From Pelomyxa schiedti (taxonomy: Eukaryota > Evosea > Pelobiontida > Pelomyxidae): 23,650 nucleotides of DNA. The stretch spans positions 1-23,650 of the forward strand of contig JAHLWZ010001056.1 in assembly GCA_020536535.1 (NCBI GenBank), written 5' to 3'. Positions within the stretch are counted from its first letter, which is position 1. Every line of letters begins with the position of its first letter. This document shows, one piece after another, positions 1 to 9,127 of the stretch. Under the pieces are notes generated by a model. That model saw only the letters and a program-made list of their open reading frames with translations. It made no database searches and was not told the DNA's origin. The position numbers and the translations under genes were made by a program.

Positions 1-287
<287 letters not shown>

Positions 288-687
288 ACGCACAGCTCTA
301 ATAAACAAACAAACAACAGACAACAACCAAATAGAGACGGACCACAGAGCCGCACAGGGCGGATATACGGGAAGAGCAGGAGTCTTGTTGAATGTGGTAA
401 GCACAGGGCTCTATCTCCCCTCCTCCGATCTTTGGTCTCGTGTTGTGGTGCCACTGGTTTGGCCAAACAACTGCGGGACCGGGTCGGGTTGGGGGGAAAA
501 GGAAACCCTGTTACCTGCCAAGACACACTCCTTCCCGTGCCCTTGTGGTTCTGGCCGTCTCTTGGTTGTTGGCGTAACAGAATAAATACTTGTTTCAAAC
601 CTACTACTGTTTTTTCTTTCAAATTACTGGTCTCTTGGCGGCCGGAATGTAAGCAACAAACAACATAACGCCGCTTTTTGGAAACAC
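288..687. other. Actin 3' untranslated and intergenic region
   Basis: 400 bases without a supported gene. The first part is A-rich (repeated AAACAAAC) and contains the likely actin polyadenylation signal at 581-586. The rest must hold the promoter of the gene at 688. Open frames on both strands here have no protein-like composition. Confidence 0.6.
581..586 (+). promoter_or_regulatory. Putative polyadenylation signal of actin
   Basis: AATAAA hexamer 294 bases after the actin stop codon, followed by a T-rich stretch at about 607-620. It is the only AATAAA between actin and the next gene on this strand. Confidence 0.5.
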
Positions 688-1950
688 ATGTACAGGCCGG
701 CGACACCGCATTCCAATTTCGAACCGTCGTGGTACCGATTGGCAACACCCAATGACCACAGAAACATTACTGACGAGACACCTCCCACTCTGTGTGCAAC
801 TGCCGTGCTCGATGCGCGTGCGCAGTTCGTCGCATTAGCCTCTGGAGTTGTCATACCCCGGTGTGGGCAGCACAGTGCGTTGCGAGTGCTGGAAGCGTCA
901 GTGGGTGTGGTTTCTGACCTGGGGAGGAACTGGGTGGTGAGGGCTACAAAGTACGTTGCACACTTGATAGATAGGAAGGTTGAGGTCCAGACTTCTGGTG
1001 CTGACTTCTGGTCGGTGCGATGTTGTGTGCACTTGGGACTGTCACTGACACTTGGTGTCGTTCAGTGTGCATGTTGGCACAGCCCAGAGCTTCGGGGAAT
1101 ACACAGTATTGCGGGGGGAAACAAGCTTCTGGTGAACCTCAAGGGGAAACTTTGGGTGGTGGACAACAAAGGCAAATTTGTAAAGAGCCTGGAAGCAAGG
1201 GGGTGGAATGCATTGAATACAAAATGGGTTGTATCTTTGCACAGTGGCATGCTTACTGTGTGGAAGATAGAAAAAGGTGAAGTCTGGAGCTGTGGTCATC
1301 TGAAAATCCCTGATTCTCATTTGCCTCAATTTGATATGTATGGTGCACAGTTCCCCCCTGGTGAATCGGATGAATTAGCACTGTTTGGCACAGATGTGCT
1401 ATTTGTAGACTTACATAAAAGTGTGGGGCAGGGTACACTGGTGACCACAAGGAGGGTAACTCTGCCCTACACTCACCTATTGGGTCTGCTGTGGGTTTCC
1501 CCAGCTGAAATGCTCAGTATCCACGGGTCCATAAAGGGAATCCCTCCATGGTCCAGATGTGACTTCAGGATTTTCAACACAGTGACACAAAATGTCACAC
1601 TCTTCTCGCAACGTTCGGGACAATTAATATACCCTCCTTCTCACCTAGTAATCTGCACCTTCAACCTTGACACAGGCGCTATCGACGAAGATGTGTTTGG
1701 TGCCTCTGACTTGACAACTCCCTGCAACTGTATCTCTGGCATACACCGAGTTCATTGGACCTCAGGCTTATATGATGTACCATGTCCCTCGGCCCCACAG
1801 ATAAATGTGTTTCTGGTGAAAGATCTTGTGACTGGCAAACACCTGGCAACTGTCACTGCATCCTACAAACTACCTCGCGCAATGTCAGACAGTGAAGAAA
1901 TGCTCCACAACACGCGCCCGATGTCGCCCCCTTGGCCCTTCAATTCTTAA
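688..1950 (+). CDS. Unknown protein, family A paralogue 1 (propeller-like)
   Basis: Intron-free 420-residue frame. It is paralogous to the gene at 4779-6044. Both share a short N-terminal region, then SLTLGVV..W here against SPTLGVV..W in the other, then strand-like repeats with hydrophobic-Trp patterns such as LWVVDNKGKFV, KWVVSLHSGMLTVWKI and DV..VDL. This resembles a degenerate WD or beta-propeller fold, which is inference. There is no signal peptide or membrane helix. The first ATG of the frame is used; an upstream noncoding exon cannot be excluded. The family looks lineage-specific, and I recall similar expanded unknown families in Pelomyxa-like amoebae, unverified. HPS1 starts 94 bases downstream on the same strand. 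Function unknown. Confidence 0.8.
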   Translation: MYRPATPHSNFEPSWYRLATPNDHRNITDETPPTLCATAVLDARAQFVALASGVVIPRCGQHSALRVLEASVGVVSDLGRNWVVRATKYVAHLIDRKVEVQTSGADFWSVRCCVHLGLSLTLGVVQCACWHSPELRGIHSIAGGNKLLVNLKGKLWVVDNKGKFVKSLEARGWNALNTKWVVSLHSGMLTVWKIEKGEVWSCGHLKIPDSHLPQFDMYGAQFPPGESDELALFGTDVLFVDLHKSVGQGTLVTTRRVTLPYTHLLGLLWVSPAEMLSIHGSIKGIPPWSRCDFRIFNTVTQNVTLFSQRSGQLIYPPSHLVICTFNLDTGAIDEDVFGASDLTTPCNCISGIHRVHWTSGLYDVPCPSAPQINVFLVKDLVTGKHLATVTASYKLPRAMSDSEEMLHNTRPMSPPWPFNS

Positions 1951-2043
1951 AAAGAGAGTAGCGACAGACTCTGGCCAAGAAATTGATGCTTGTAGTCTTT
2001 TTTTCTTGTAAAAACAACCATCGTTCGGCTGGGTACGGGCGTG

Positions 2044-4611
2044 ATGAAAATCATCGAAATCATCGATGCTACGTCGGGGATGCCCGTCTACAGCGAGTCG
2101 GGCCTCTTCAAGGGCCAACAGCTCAACGCAGCGCAGATGACCCTCTCCTCCAACCTCTCCGAGTCCCTGCTGTACATCTCGGCCGACCCAATCTCCCCTC
2201 CCCCCTCCTCGTGCCCCGCGCCCCCGCTCCTCCCCTTCTGCCCCTCCCCCTCGCCCTCGCTCGCCCCGCCCTCCCCGTCCCCCACGGGCCTCGGCGGGCT
2301 CCCCGCGCCCTCCCCCTCGCCCCCGCCCCCGTCCCCCTCCCCGCGGCACCGCGCCGCCAGCGCCGTCGTCTCCACGGCCTACCACAACGCCTTCGCCATC
2401 AGCGACGAGGGCGAGACCCCCGAGGAGCTCCGGGCCCAGCTCAGCCTCGCGCTGGACCTCGCCCGCATGCGCGGCGGCCCCCGCTTCGGCCCCCAGTGCA
2501 AGAGCCTGCGCGCCATCGAGCGCCTGGTCCTCACGGCCCAGCACCTCGGCGCCACCCGCCAGTCCGACCTCCTCATGTGCCTCGAGCACCTCGAGGTCCC
2601 CGCGCGCCTGCGCCTCGGCAGCGCCAAGCAGCTGCGCGCCGCGGCCGTCGAGTCGCGCGCCAACGCCGAGGCGCGCTTCGCCATGGTCTGCGCGGGCTCC
2701 CGCATCGTCGCCGAGTGGTCCGCGACCCAGACGTCGCTGGTGCCGCCGCCGGAGCAGTACTTGCTGGCCGTGCACGCCCACTCGCTGTTCGAGTTCGCGA
2801 AGATCCCGGTCAAGTTCCACGGGAGGGACCCGTTCGCTTCTATGTCCTCGGCCCCGCCGCCGGCCCCGGTTCCAAAGACCTTGGCGGAATCGCTGGAATC
2901 GGTTCCGAAGCCCGCCGCGTCTGCATCTGTTGGCGCCTCGGCGGCCACCAATTCCACTGGATCAAGGTTGGCTCAAACGGCAGCGATTGAGACAAGTGCT
3001 GCTTCGGACTCTTCCCAGGTGCAAAGTAATGTTACTGGAACGGCGAGCTCAGAACATGTTATTCCGGCAATGCCTGTAGCGCTTCCGGAATCGAATCATT
3101 TGGGTTCTCCTATTCCTTCCGTTACAGCTGCTGAAGAGCCATCAGTTCCAGCTAGTCCCCCGACTGATACCACGCCAAAAGAAGCTTCAAATGCACAGGC
3201 ACAAGCGGATACAGTATCAAGGGGGTCAGTTGACCAAACTAAACCAGAAGGGGAGGATTCCGTGGGAGGTGAGGATGGGGAGGAAAGCATGGTGGTTCTG
3301 GTGGAGGAAGAGGGTGTCTCTGGCAGTACCACACCTTCAATTGGAATTGGAATACCTGATGATGATACACACAGAAGTGACACGCCTTCTCTATCTGTCA
3401 CGCCTCCTGCGGCTATTGACAGCTTTCCTAGATCCACCACCCCACCACCCCTTTCTCCAGGTTATCCCAAGTCCTTGGAGAGCTCACCCCAGAGAGCGTC
3501 ATTACCAAATGTCTTGCATGCTCCCAAGAGTGTATCTCCAGGCTCTCCGCTATTACGCTCAGTCCCTTCCCCCAACTATCAGACCCCAGCAACCCCAATT
3601 TTGCCCAGTACCCCTTCCATTCCTTCCAGTCCCACCGCCACACCTCGGTCAGGAACACCACTTAGGTACTCTTCTGTACGCCCCACCCCCCAGCGAACGG
3701 CAGTGAGGGGTGAATATACTCTCCTTCACCTAACACCTAGTGGTTATGTCAACACTCTTTCCAACAGCCAGGGAGCAGTTGATCCCATTTCACATATTTT
3801 ACCACACTGGGTCTACACTGTCCAGCTGTTCCCAAGTGTTTATCTTATTGTTGTCATGCGTGGTGGGGAAAAACAGCCTGAGCAGTTGAAATCTATGGTG
3901 GCCAAACTAAGGAAAAAGCTCACTGACTTTTCAGGTACATTGCCAATTTTTCTGTAATTCCTAACACCATTCACAGACTTCTTCCTTGCCACTCACCTTC
4001 CAGTTCTACGTTATATCTCTGCGTTTCCTGGGCTTGTCCACTTCATGTTTGCCGAGCGCGTACATGGTGTGTGCGTGACCCCTCCCATCACTTCACTTTA
4101 CGGCCGGCAGTACAAGCACGAGTCCGCTGCTGATGACCAAGTTATTCAACAGATACACCGCGCGCTGTGGGCCCATGTGCACCGCACACGGCGGTTCCTT
4201 ACAGCCGGTTATCCCTGCTCCATACTCAGGACTCAAGAGTACCAGTGTAGCTACAGACTTTGGCTGGATGATGATGGAATAGAAGTTCCATGGGACACCC
4301 CATGGGTGCTTGTTATGCAGAAAAGATGGCTAGATAGCAAAAGCTGTGACATGAACAATCCAGAACGTGGGAGCAGCAGTACCAGCACCGCCAATAAAAA
4401 TATCGAGGAGCAGGCATTCACAGAAGGGCCAAGGCCAGTCACTCCACAGTGGTATGTGGAGTTGATAGAGGCCATTTCATCACATTATGGCCGGAGACCA
4501 CAGCGGTGCTATGAGCTGTACTCCCTATATATACCTTGCCTTCCTGCCTCAGTGGTGGCCAGGAACGACAAGGCCCTTGCTGCATCATTGATAGCACATA
4601 TTTCTGGATGA
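2044..4611 (+). CDS. HPS1: HPS1 homologue, BLOC-3 subunit (longin fold)
   Basis: Two exons, 2044-3934 and 3977-4611, joined by a 42-nt GT-AG intron, give 841 residues (human HPS1 is 700). HPS1 with HPS4 forms BLOC-3, the exchange factor for Rab32/Rab38 in lysosome-related organelle traffic. The match is clearest in the C-terminal longin region: FPGLVHF at about residue 647, then RRFLTAGY, CSYRLWLDDD and RCYELYSLYIPCLP, each with a counterpart in the human protein. The N-terminal half also aligns: start MKIIEI, the helical block EELRAQLSLALDLA (about residue 130) and the region ending HAHSLFEF. A Pro/Ser-rich insert (residues about 50-103) interrupts the first longin domain, and a long Ser/Thr/Pro linker (about 270-553) joins the halves. 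GTG at 2041 was not used as start. The first exon is extremely GC-rich in its first 800 bases. Confidence 0.9.
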
Positions 4612-4778
4612 ACAACAAAACAACAATTTTTGTTCCTCGAATGTATGTTAAAAATGTCGGTACTTCTAAAAAAAATGAAGCACCATGTTCTAAATAGTTT
4701 CTATAAATGGAAACAAAAATGTAACAAGAGCGACGGGAGGACGGAGCCTTTCATTCAGTGTGGCAGTCAAAAAAACCA

Positions 4779-6044
4779 TTAACGGTCTCTGGGTTCAAAA
4801 GAAAAACCTGACAGCAGTGGAACAGTGAAGTCACCAATGTGGAAACCAGTGCTGCCATCATGGACCGCAAAAGATATTTTACACTCCGTCTCTGTCACAG
4901 CCACACTGTCGTCAGTTGAGGGCAATTCTGACTTTGTCTCACAGAATTTCGTCGAGGCTATGAGCCCTGATGTTTGGCTGGGGCACACCCACGTGCATGC
5001 CACAGACAGAGTTGGTTCCGAGATGTCGTGGCCAACACGGTGCACACTGAATTGAGTTGTATTGTGGTAAGCAGTGACTATCGCGTGGCTCTTGCCTATC
5101 GGTGCAACATGGCGCAATGGCGGGAAGGGTGTCCACTTACCGGTCCCGGCACTCTCCTGGTTGGCACTGAGAAGATAATACGACGAGTCCGCGTGGTGCA
5201 GTATGCCCAGGCTTCCGCCATTACGATCCGGAAGCCACATGACACCGGTGGGCCAGTGCTCTCGGCACACAACCCTTGATGCAACCACCAGTTCCTGAGC
5301 CTTGAAGCTGGCACCCAAGTCAATGAAAGTGACCACACCTGGCTTGCCAGTCTGCCCAACGGTCAGGAGAACAACGACGTCGTCACAAAGAGGTGAAAAC
5401 TCAAAGGTGCCTCTTAACTGAACGCCACCAATGCACACCCCCTTTGCCGCTGGAGCCCCACGAACAACCTTCCACACATTAAGCTTATTGTCAGTGAACC
5501 CCACAATCCACTTCCTGTTGCACTTCACCCGGTCCCTTCCATAGCTTGCAATGGCAGCGCCACCATTGACATCACCAGTCGTTTCGCCGGTTCCAACGTC
5601 CACAACAGAGAGTCTCCATTTCCAATCCTCACTGTTTGTTGAAGCCACCAGAATTCTCCTTTCACCAACACACCCCATCACGGTATCTGCAGCCCTGCGG
5701 GTGACCCACGAGTGCCTCACAACACCTAGTGTGGGAGACACACTCAGGTACAGGAAGAGGTTCACCCTCTTATCCCAGTGGGCTGAATCCTTGATGGGGA
5801 GCCTGAACACAGTGTCACAGTCCGGCCTGAGCACCCAGTCCTCGGCCCACGCCCGAAACAGCGCCGGCGACTCCACAAAGGCCCGGAACGCGGCCGACCC
5901 CGCCCGATTCTTTGTGAAAGGACCACGAGTGCTCTTTGCAATGACGGTGGCACAACAAACGGCAAGGGCCTGCGACTTGGCAGTTGTCGTCACAGTCACA
6001 ACGGCACCCCCCAGCGAAATGGCAAGGGCTTGTTGTTGCCCCAT
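4779..6044 (-). CDS. Unknown protein, family A paralogue 2 (propeller-like)
   Basis: Intron-free frame, 421 residues from the Met at 6044. An in-frame Met at 6089 would add 15 residues, but the shorter start (MGQQQALAISLGG) looks more natural and follows an A/T-rich leader. Paralogue of 688-1950: both have the block S.TLGVV..W, a variable stretch, then repeated strands such as RRILVAST, RLSVVDVGTGE, KWIVGFTDNKLNVWKV and VVTFIDLG. Alternating hydrophobic strands with Trp and Asp suggest a beta-propeller-like fold, by inference. No signal peptide or membrane segment. It is convergent with HPS1, with 167 bases between the stops. Function unknown. Confidence 0.85.
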   Translation of the reverse strand: MGQQQALAISLGGAVVTVTTTAKSQALAVCCATVIAKSTRGPFTKNRAGSAAFRAFVESPALFRAWAEDWVLRPDCDTVFRLPIKDSAHWDKRVNLFLYLSVSPTLGVVRHSWVTRRAADTVMGCVGERRILVASTNSEDWKWRLSVVDVGTGETTGDVNGGAAIASYGRDRVKCNRKWIVGFTDNKLNVWKVVRGAPAAKGVCIGGVQLRGTFEFSPLCDDVVVLLTVGQTGKPGVVTFIDLGASFKAQELVVASRVVCREHWPTGVMWLPDRNGGSLGILHHADSSYYLLSANQESAGTGKWTPFPPLRHVAPIGKSHAIVTAYHNTTQFSVHRVGHDISEPTLSVACTWVCPSQTSGLIASTKFCETKSELPSTDDSVAVTETECKISFAVHDGSTGFHIGDFTVPLLSGFSFEPRDR

Positions 6045-6318
6045 CTCCCGTTTTTCTGTTAAAAAAATCTTAAGGTTGGAATAATACACTCCCTCCTATC
6101 CCAAAATGCTGCACTAGACTCTACACACAAAACACTCCTAAGCCCATCCAAAATGTTTCATGTGTAAGGCACACACAACAGTACCACAAACAAAAACAGT
6201 TATTTACCATTAACTCTGAACAAAAAATGGTGATTAAAATTGATCTGTGCTAAATAACCTCAAAAAACAAAAGGAAGAATCACATGGAAGGGAAACCACC
6301 CAAAAAGGGGCGAATACA

Positions 6319-6619
6319 ATGAGCCATTTTTTGGGTGGAGCAAAGCTCTCCTCTGTCTTCAATCCTGTCATAAGCCTTGCAACTTGTGAAGGTTTTTTTT
6401 TTGTTATACTTAGGCTCTGTTCCAAAGGCCCACAGGGTAGCAGGAGGGCCATTTCTAGACCCTGACCTATACTACCCTGCACCTACTGTGGCCTTGACAA
6501 ACACACTAAGTATAACAACCCCCACAAGCCAAGCCCAGATAATTGATATCAATGTTTGCATGACTATCCTGGTCAAAGGAGCAGTATACAGTGACTCAGT
6601 GGTGACACCCTCTGTGTGA
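6319..6619 (+). CDS. Small unknown protein with a 22-nt intron
   Basis: Two exons, 6319-6391 and 6414-6619, give 92 residues starting MSHFLGGAKLSSVFNP and ending SVVTPSV. Two frames that fail individually combine when the 22-nt GT..AG segment is removed; phase 1 is preserved and the downstream frame then runs open for 68 codons. The second exon reads LDPDLYYPAPTVAL then a Thr/Ser stretch and IIDINVCMTILVKGAVY, which has normal protein composition. No signal peptide or known motif recognised. The frame upstream of the ATG has no in-frame Met. It could continue into further exons after 6619. An opposite-strand frame covers part of the region but has poor composition. Confidence 0.5.
6392..6413 (+). 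other. Ultra-short intron (22 nt)
   Basis: Begins with GT and a T run, ends TTATACTTAG. Removing it joins two open frames at phase 1 into one 92-residue product. The length is not a multiple of three, so it cannot be a translated insertion. A missing or extra base in the long T run is the competing explanation. Confidence 0.5.
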
Positions 6620-7376
6620 ACTGTGGAAGAAGCTGGGTGATGGAGTGCCAACCAGGCTTCATAGAACTGGTACTACAAAGAGAAAAGGGGTGCCTGTGTG
6701 GTGAGGGAGAATAGATAGAAGAATGAAGTAAGTAATAGGAGAATGGAGAAAACTGCTCCTATGTAGTACATAAGTATCAACTGTAGCAGTGTAGCAAGAG
6801 TCCCAGCGCTTCTGTGCATTGTAAGGGAGTGTTATATGAAAGGTTCTTTAGTATTTGTTGTGTGTATTAGTTTGATAAAGATACACAAGGGAAATGCTAT
6901 TTTTATGTATGTAATACGTGATCACGCACGGTCGACACGTCGGTGTACTCCCAGCACCACGCCGCGTACCACCGCGCTGCTCCGCACCTCTCACGCCGCC
7001 GCGCCTCGTCCGTCCGCACCGCACACTGCACCGCGTAGCCTAGCCTAGCACCGCACCGCACCACACCGCGTAGCGCCGGTCGCGTCGCCTTGTGCACCGC
7101 GGAGCAAAGTGGTTTTTTTTTTTTGTGTTGTGGGGCGTGCCGGGTGTGTTGTTACTCGGTGTCGCGTGGTAGAGTGTTTCTTTTTAAAAAAAAAAGTGGG
7201 AGGGGCTAGTCGAATCTTGTTTTTGTTGGCTACTGTATTAGAATAGATTTATTGGAATAGAACTGAGAACCTAAAAAACGAAAATGGAAAAAATACGTAC
7301 CAACTTGGAGCGGGTGCTCTTTCAAGGGGTAGTCTACGCTCCAGTGGGTCTGTGGTGACCCTACAGAGTGCACTGG
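6620..7376. other. Gene-poor stretch with GC-rich island
   Basis: No supported gene. The part from about 6620 to 6900 is A/G-rich and featureless. From about 6925 to 7105 the composition jumps to very high C+G with short degenerate repeats of CACCGC, CGCGTAGC and GCCTAGCCTAG, followed by T and A homopolymers near 7110 and 7185. The island could be a promoter or untranslated leader for a gene to the right, or simple low-complexity DNA. ATG at 7284 opens a 24-codon frame with natural codons (MEKIRTNLERVLFQG) that I could not connect in phase to the next exon. Confidence 0.4.
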
Positions 7377-7826
7377 ATGAAAGGAAGGGGTGTTGGAAGC
7401 CTCGCTCTGATTTTATGTGAGGAAAAGTGTGATGGATGTGATTCTGAACTAACCTTTGCCAATGACCAGCTCCGGAAAGCAGTGACACCACAACAATGTT
7501 ATCTGTTTGTACAGTAAGTTTGTCTGACATTGTAATGCCCATTCCAATAATTTCCCTGTTTGTGGATGGTATTTCTGTCTCTTCTAGTATTCTCTATATG
7601 TGTGAGCTATTCCCATTCCACAGGTCAACTTCCACTTTCCATTTTCATTGCTCTGATTACATCTTTAGAGAAAGAAACCAAGCTGGGAGAAAAAACCTGC
7701 ACAATCTCAACTTGAGTTCACCAAACCTCTCAAGATTTGTGGATTGCAGGTCACGTTAATGTGCACTGCATGGGATCCCTGTACCACTTCAGGGTTGCAC
7801 AAAACCAGTGCTGCAGGAAAAGATAA
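7377..7826 (+). CDS. Possible small Cys-containing protein, five exons (weak)
   Basis: Tentative model: exons 7377-7513, 7588-7623, 7669-7749 and 7793-7826, with introns of 74, 45 and 43 nt, all GT-AG and phase-consistent. The first exon is the best part, reading LALILCEEKCDGCDSELTF then NDQLRKAVTPQQC, a plausible Cys-rich metal-binding patch (CxxxCxxC). Later exons read ERNQAGRKNLHNLNLSS and end VAQNQCCRKR. The start is uncertain: ATG 7377 has no strong context and a 5' exon near 7284 may exist. Alternative frames across 7669-7840 are also open. No family recognised, so treat exon edges as provisional. Confidence 0.3.
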
Positions 7827-8129
7827 GTGTTGGATTTGAACTTGTATGGAAAAGTACCAACAGCACCAAAGAGTGACACCAGAGCAATGAGAATATCAAA
7901 AGCTATTTGCATTGCCTCTTCCCTACCAAAACTAAGAAACTGACAGTCTGAAAGTTGAAAGTACTACACAATTCTCGTGATTACTTTGAGCTCCTTAAAC
8001 GAAACAGTCAGAACAAAATAAAACAAAGAATGCATAGTAGTATGACAGCGTTCGGAGATCTCTAAATCCTATTAGAGGGTAAACGTTCAATGACAGCGTA
8101 TATACTGGTACGGCAAGTAGTTTGGATGA
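7827..8129. other. Convergent intergenic region
   Basis: 303 bases between the tentative + strand gene ending at 7826 and the - strand gene ending at 8130. A/T-rich with scattered short open frames; one + strand frame around 7830-7945 has acceptable composition but no start or acceptor that I can defend. Nothing else seen. Confidence 0.4.
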
Positions 8130-8527
8130 CTACGAATAAAAAGTACCAATAACAAACAAACGCTGGGCGATGTCGGAATCCACTATCAGGGGTGTGAGCG
8201 TACCGCTGATGCGGTGTTCCAGCCTCCATGTTTTTATGACATCTGAGATCTGCTCAACGGGGTCTTTTTCCATGCCGACGACAGCATTCCCCTGCGCTAT
8301 GTACTCCACGAAGTTTTTCTTCTAATCAGAAGAGAAAAAAAACCGAAAAAACGTGGGTCGGCATCCAGCTGACGATCCTTAGTGTTTGTTGTCGCACAAA
8401 CGGTTATGGGATTGGAAGACGTGTACGTGCAGGTCGGAATAAGAACAGTTTTTTTCGCCTTGCCGCAATTGTAATTGTTCAACTCTGGCAAAGGAGTTGA
8501 GCAGTTGATTAGAACTCTTTGGCTCAT
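8130..8527 (-). CDS. Small unknown 105-residue protein
   Basis: Three exons on the minus strand, 8427-8527, 8353-8377 and 8130-8321, joined by introns of 49 and 31 nt (GT-AG) with phases 2 and 0 matching exactly. The product starts MSQRVLINCSTPLPELN, passes through IVSWMPTHKKNFVEYIAQG and GMEKDPVEQISDVIKTW, and ends DIAQRLFVIGTFYS. The last exon uses G/C-rich codons and gives an amphipathic helix followed by strands, which is typical of real protein. No signal peptide, membrane helix or known motif. Its start codon lies inside the 5' edge of the coiled-coil exon on the other strand, so the two genes are head to head and may overlap. Family unknown. Confidence 0.5.
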
Positions 8528-9047
8528 AGAAGGGAGGAAAACAAGGGGAAGCATGAGGAAAAATCTGAAGCAGAAATACAACAACTCGAACAAGTCAAAT
8601 CAATCATTCAAGCTGGGATTGAATCCATGAATGCTGTCCTCGAAAAACACATTCTAGAGCTTCTTTTTTGCCAACAAATGTATCAGAAAATGAAGAAAAT
8701 ACAATTGCTCAAAAAGTGAGATACTTTCATACAGTGTTCAACACAAAATTTTCGACATAGAGACTGACCTTCGTGTCAACACAGCTAGGTATATTTGCCA
8801 CCTCACCTTCCTTTCCTTACCAAATAAAAACCAAAGTATTGAAGAACGACTGGCAAAGGCAGAGCAATCCGTGGAAAGCATTAATTTCATGGCAGGTGTT
8901 CCAAATTCCGATTCTCTCATCACAAATAACTTCCCACACAAATAGCATTACCCTAGTTAACTGTTCTAACTTGGCAGTTCTGTTGACGACTTCAATGAAG
9001 CAGAGGCGACGCAATTGAAGCTAGTCGAAAGGAGAGATACATTGTGA
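8513..9047 (+). CDS. Small coiled-coil protein, 5' end unresolved
   Basis: Exons 8513-8679, 8735-8788 and 8837-8895 join with introns of 55 and 48 nt in matching phase. They give a continuous helical protein: EKSEAEIQQLEQVKSIIQAG, ESMNAVLEKHILELLF, QHKIFDIETDLRVNT and IEERLAKAEQSVESINFMA. The end is ambiguous. A 10-nt exon (8946-8955) plus exon 8978-9047 gives a helical tail (SVDDFNEAEATQLKLVERRD); skipping it gives a poor tail ending at 9018. The only in-frame ATG is at 8626, yet good coiled coil lies before it, so an upstream exon probably exists. Size and heptads resemble small subunits of BLOC/BORC-type complexes, faintly BLOC1S4, but coiled coils match easily by chance. Convergent with the CAP gene, 80 bases apart. 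Confidence 0.5.
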
Positions 9048-9127
9048 TTACTGTGTACAAGCAAAATAGAACCCTCAAAGGGAAGCTTGCCCGTTCCGTT
9101 TCTTTTACTAAGAACTTGTACAAGTTT

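Noticed and set aside
1885-2820. 311-residue open frame on the minus strand
   Set aside because: Shadow of the GC-rich HPS1 exon: Gly/Arg/Glu-only composition, and the opposite strand encodes recognisable HPS1.
1983-2990. 335-residue plus-strand frame over HPS1
   Set aside because: Out-of-frame shadow, Pro/Arg/His-rich; a different frame carries the HPS1 blocks.
5551-6084. 177-residue plus-strand frame
   Set aside because: Antisense shadow of the family A paralogue at 4779-6044, which has independent support from its paralogue.
8170-8325. Plus-strand frame beginning MSESTIRGVSV
   Set aside because: Antisense to the last exon of the small minus-strand gene, which reads as a better protein.
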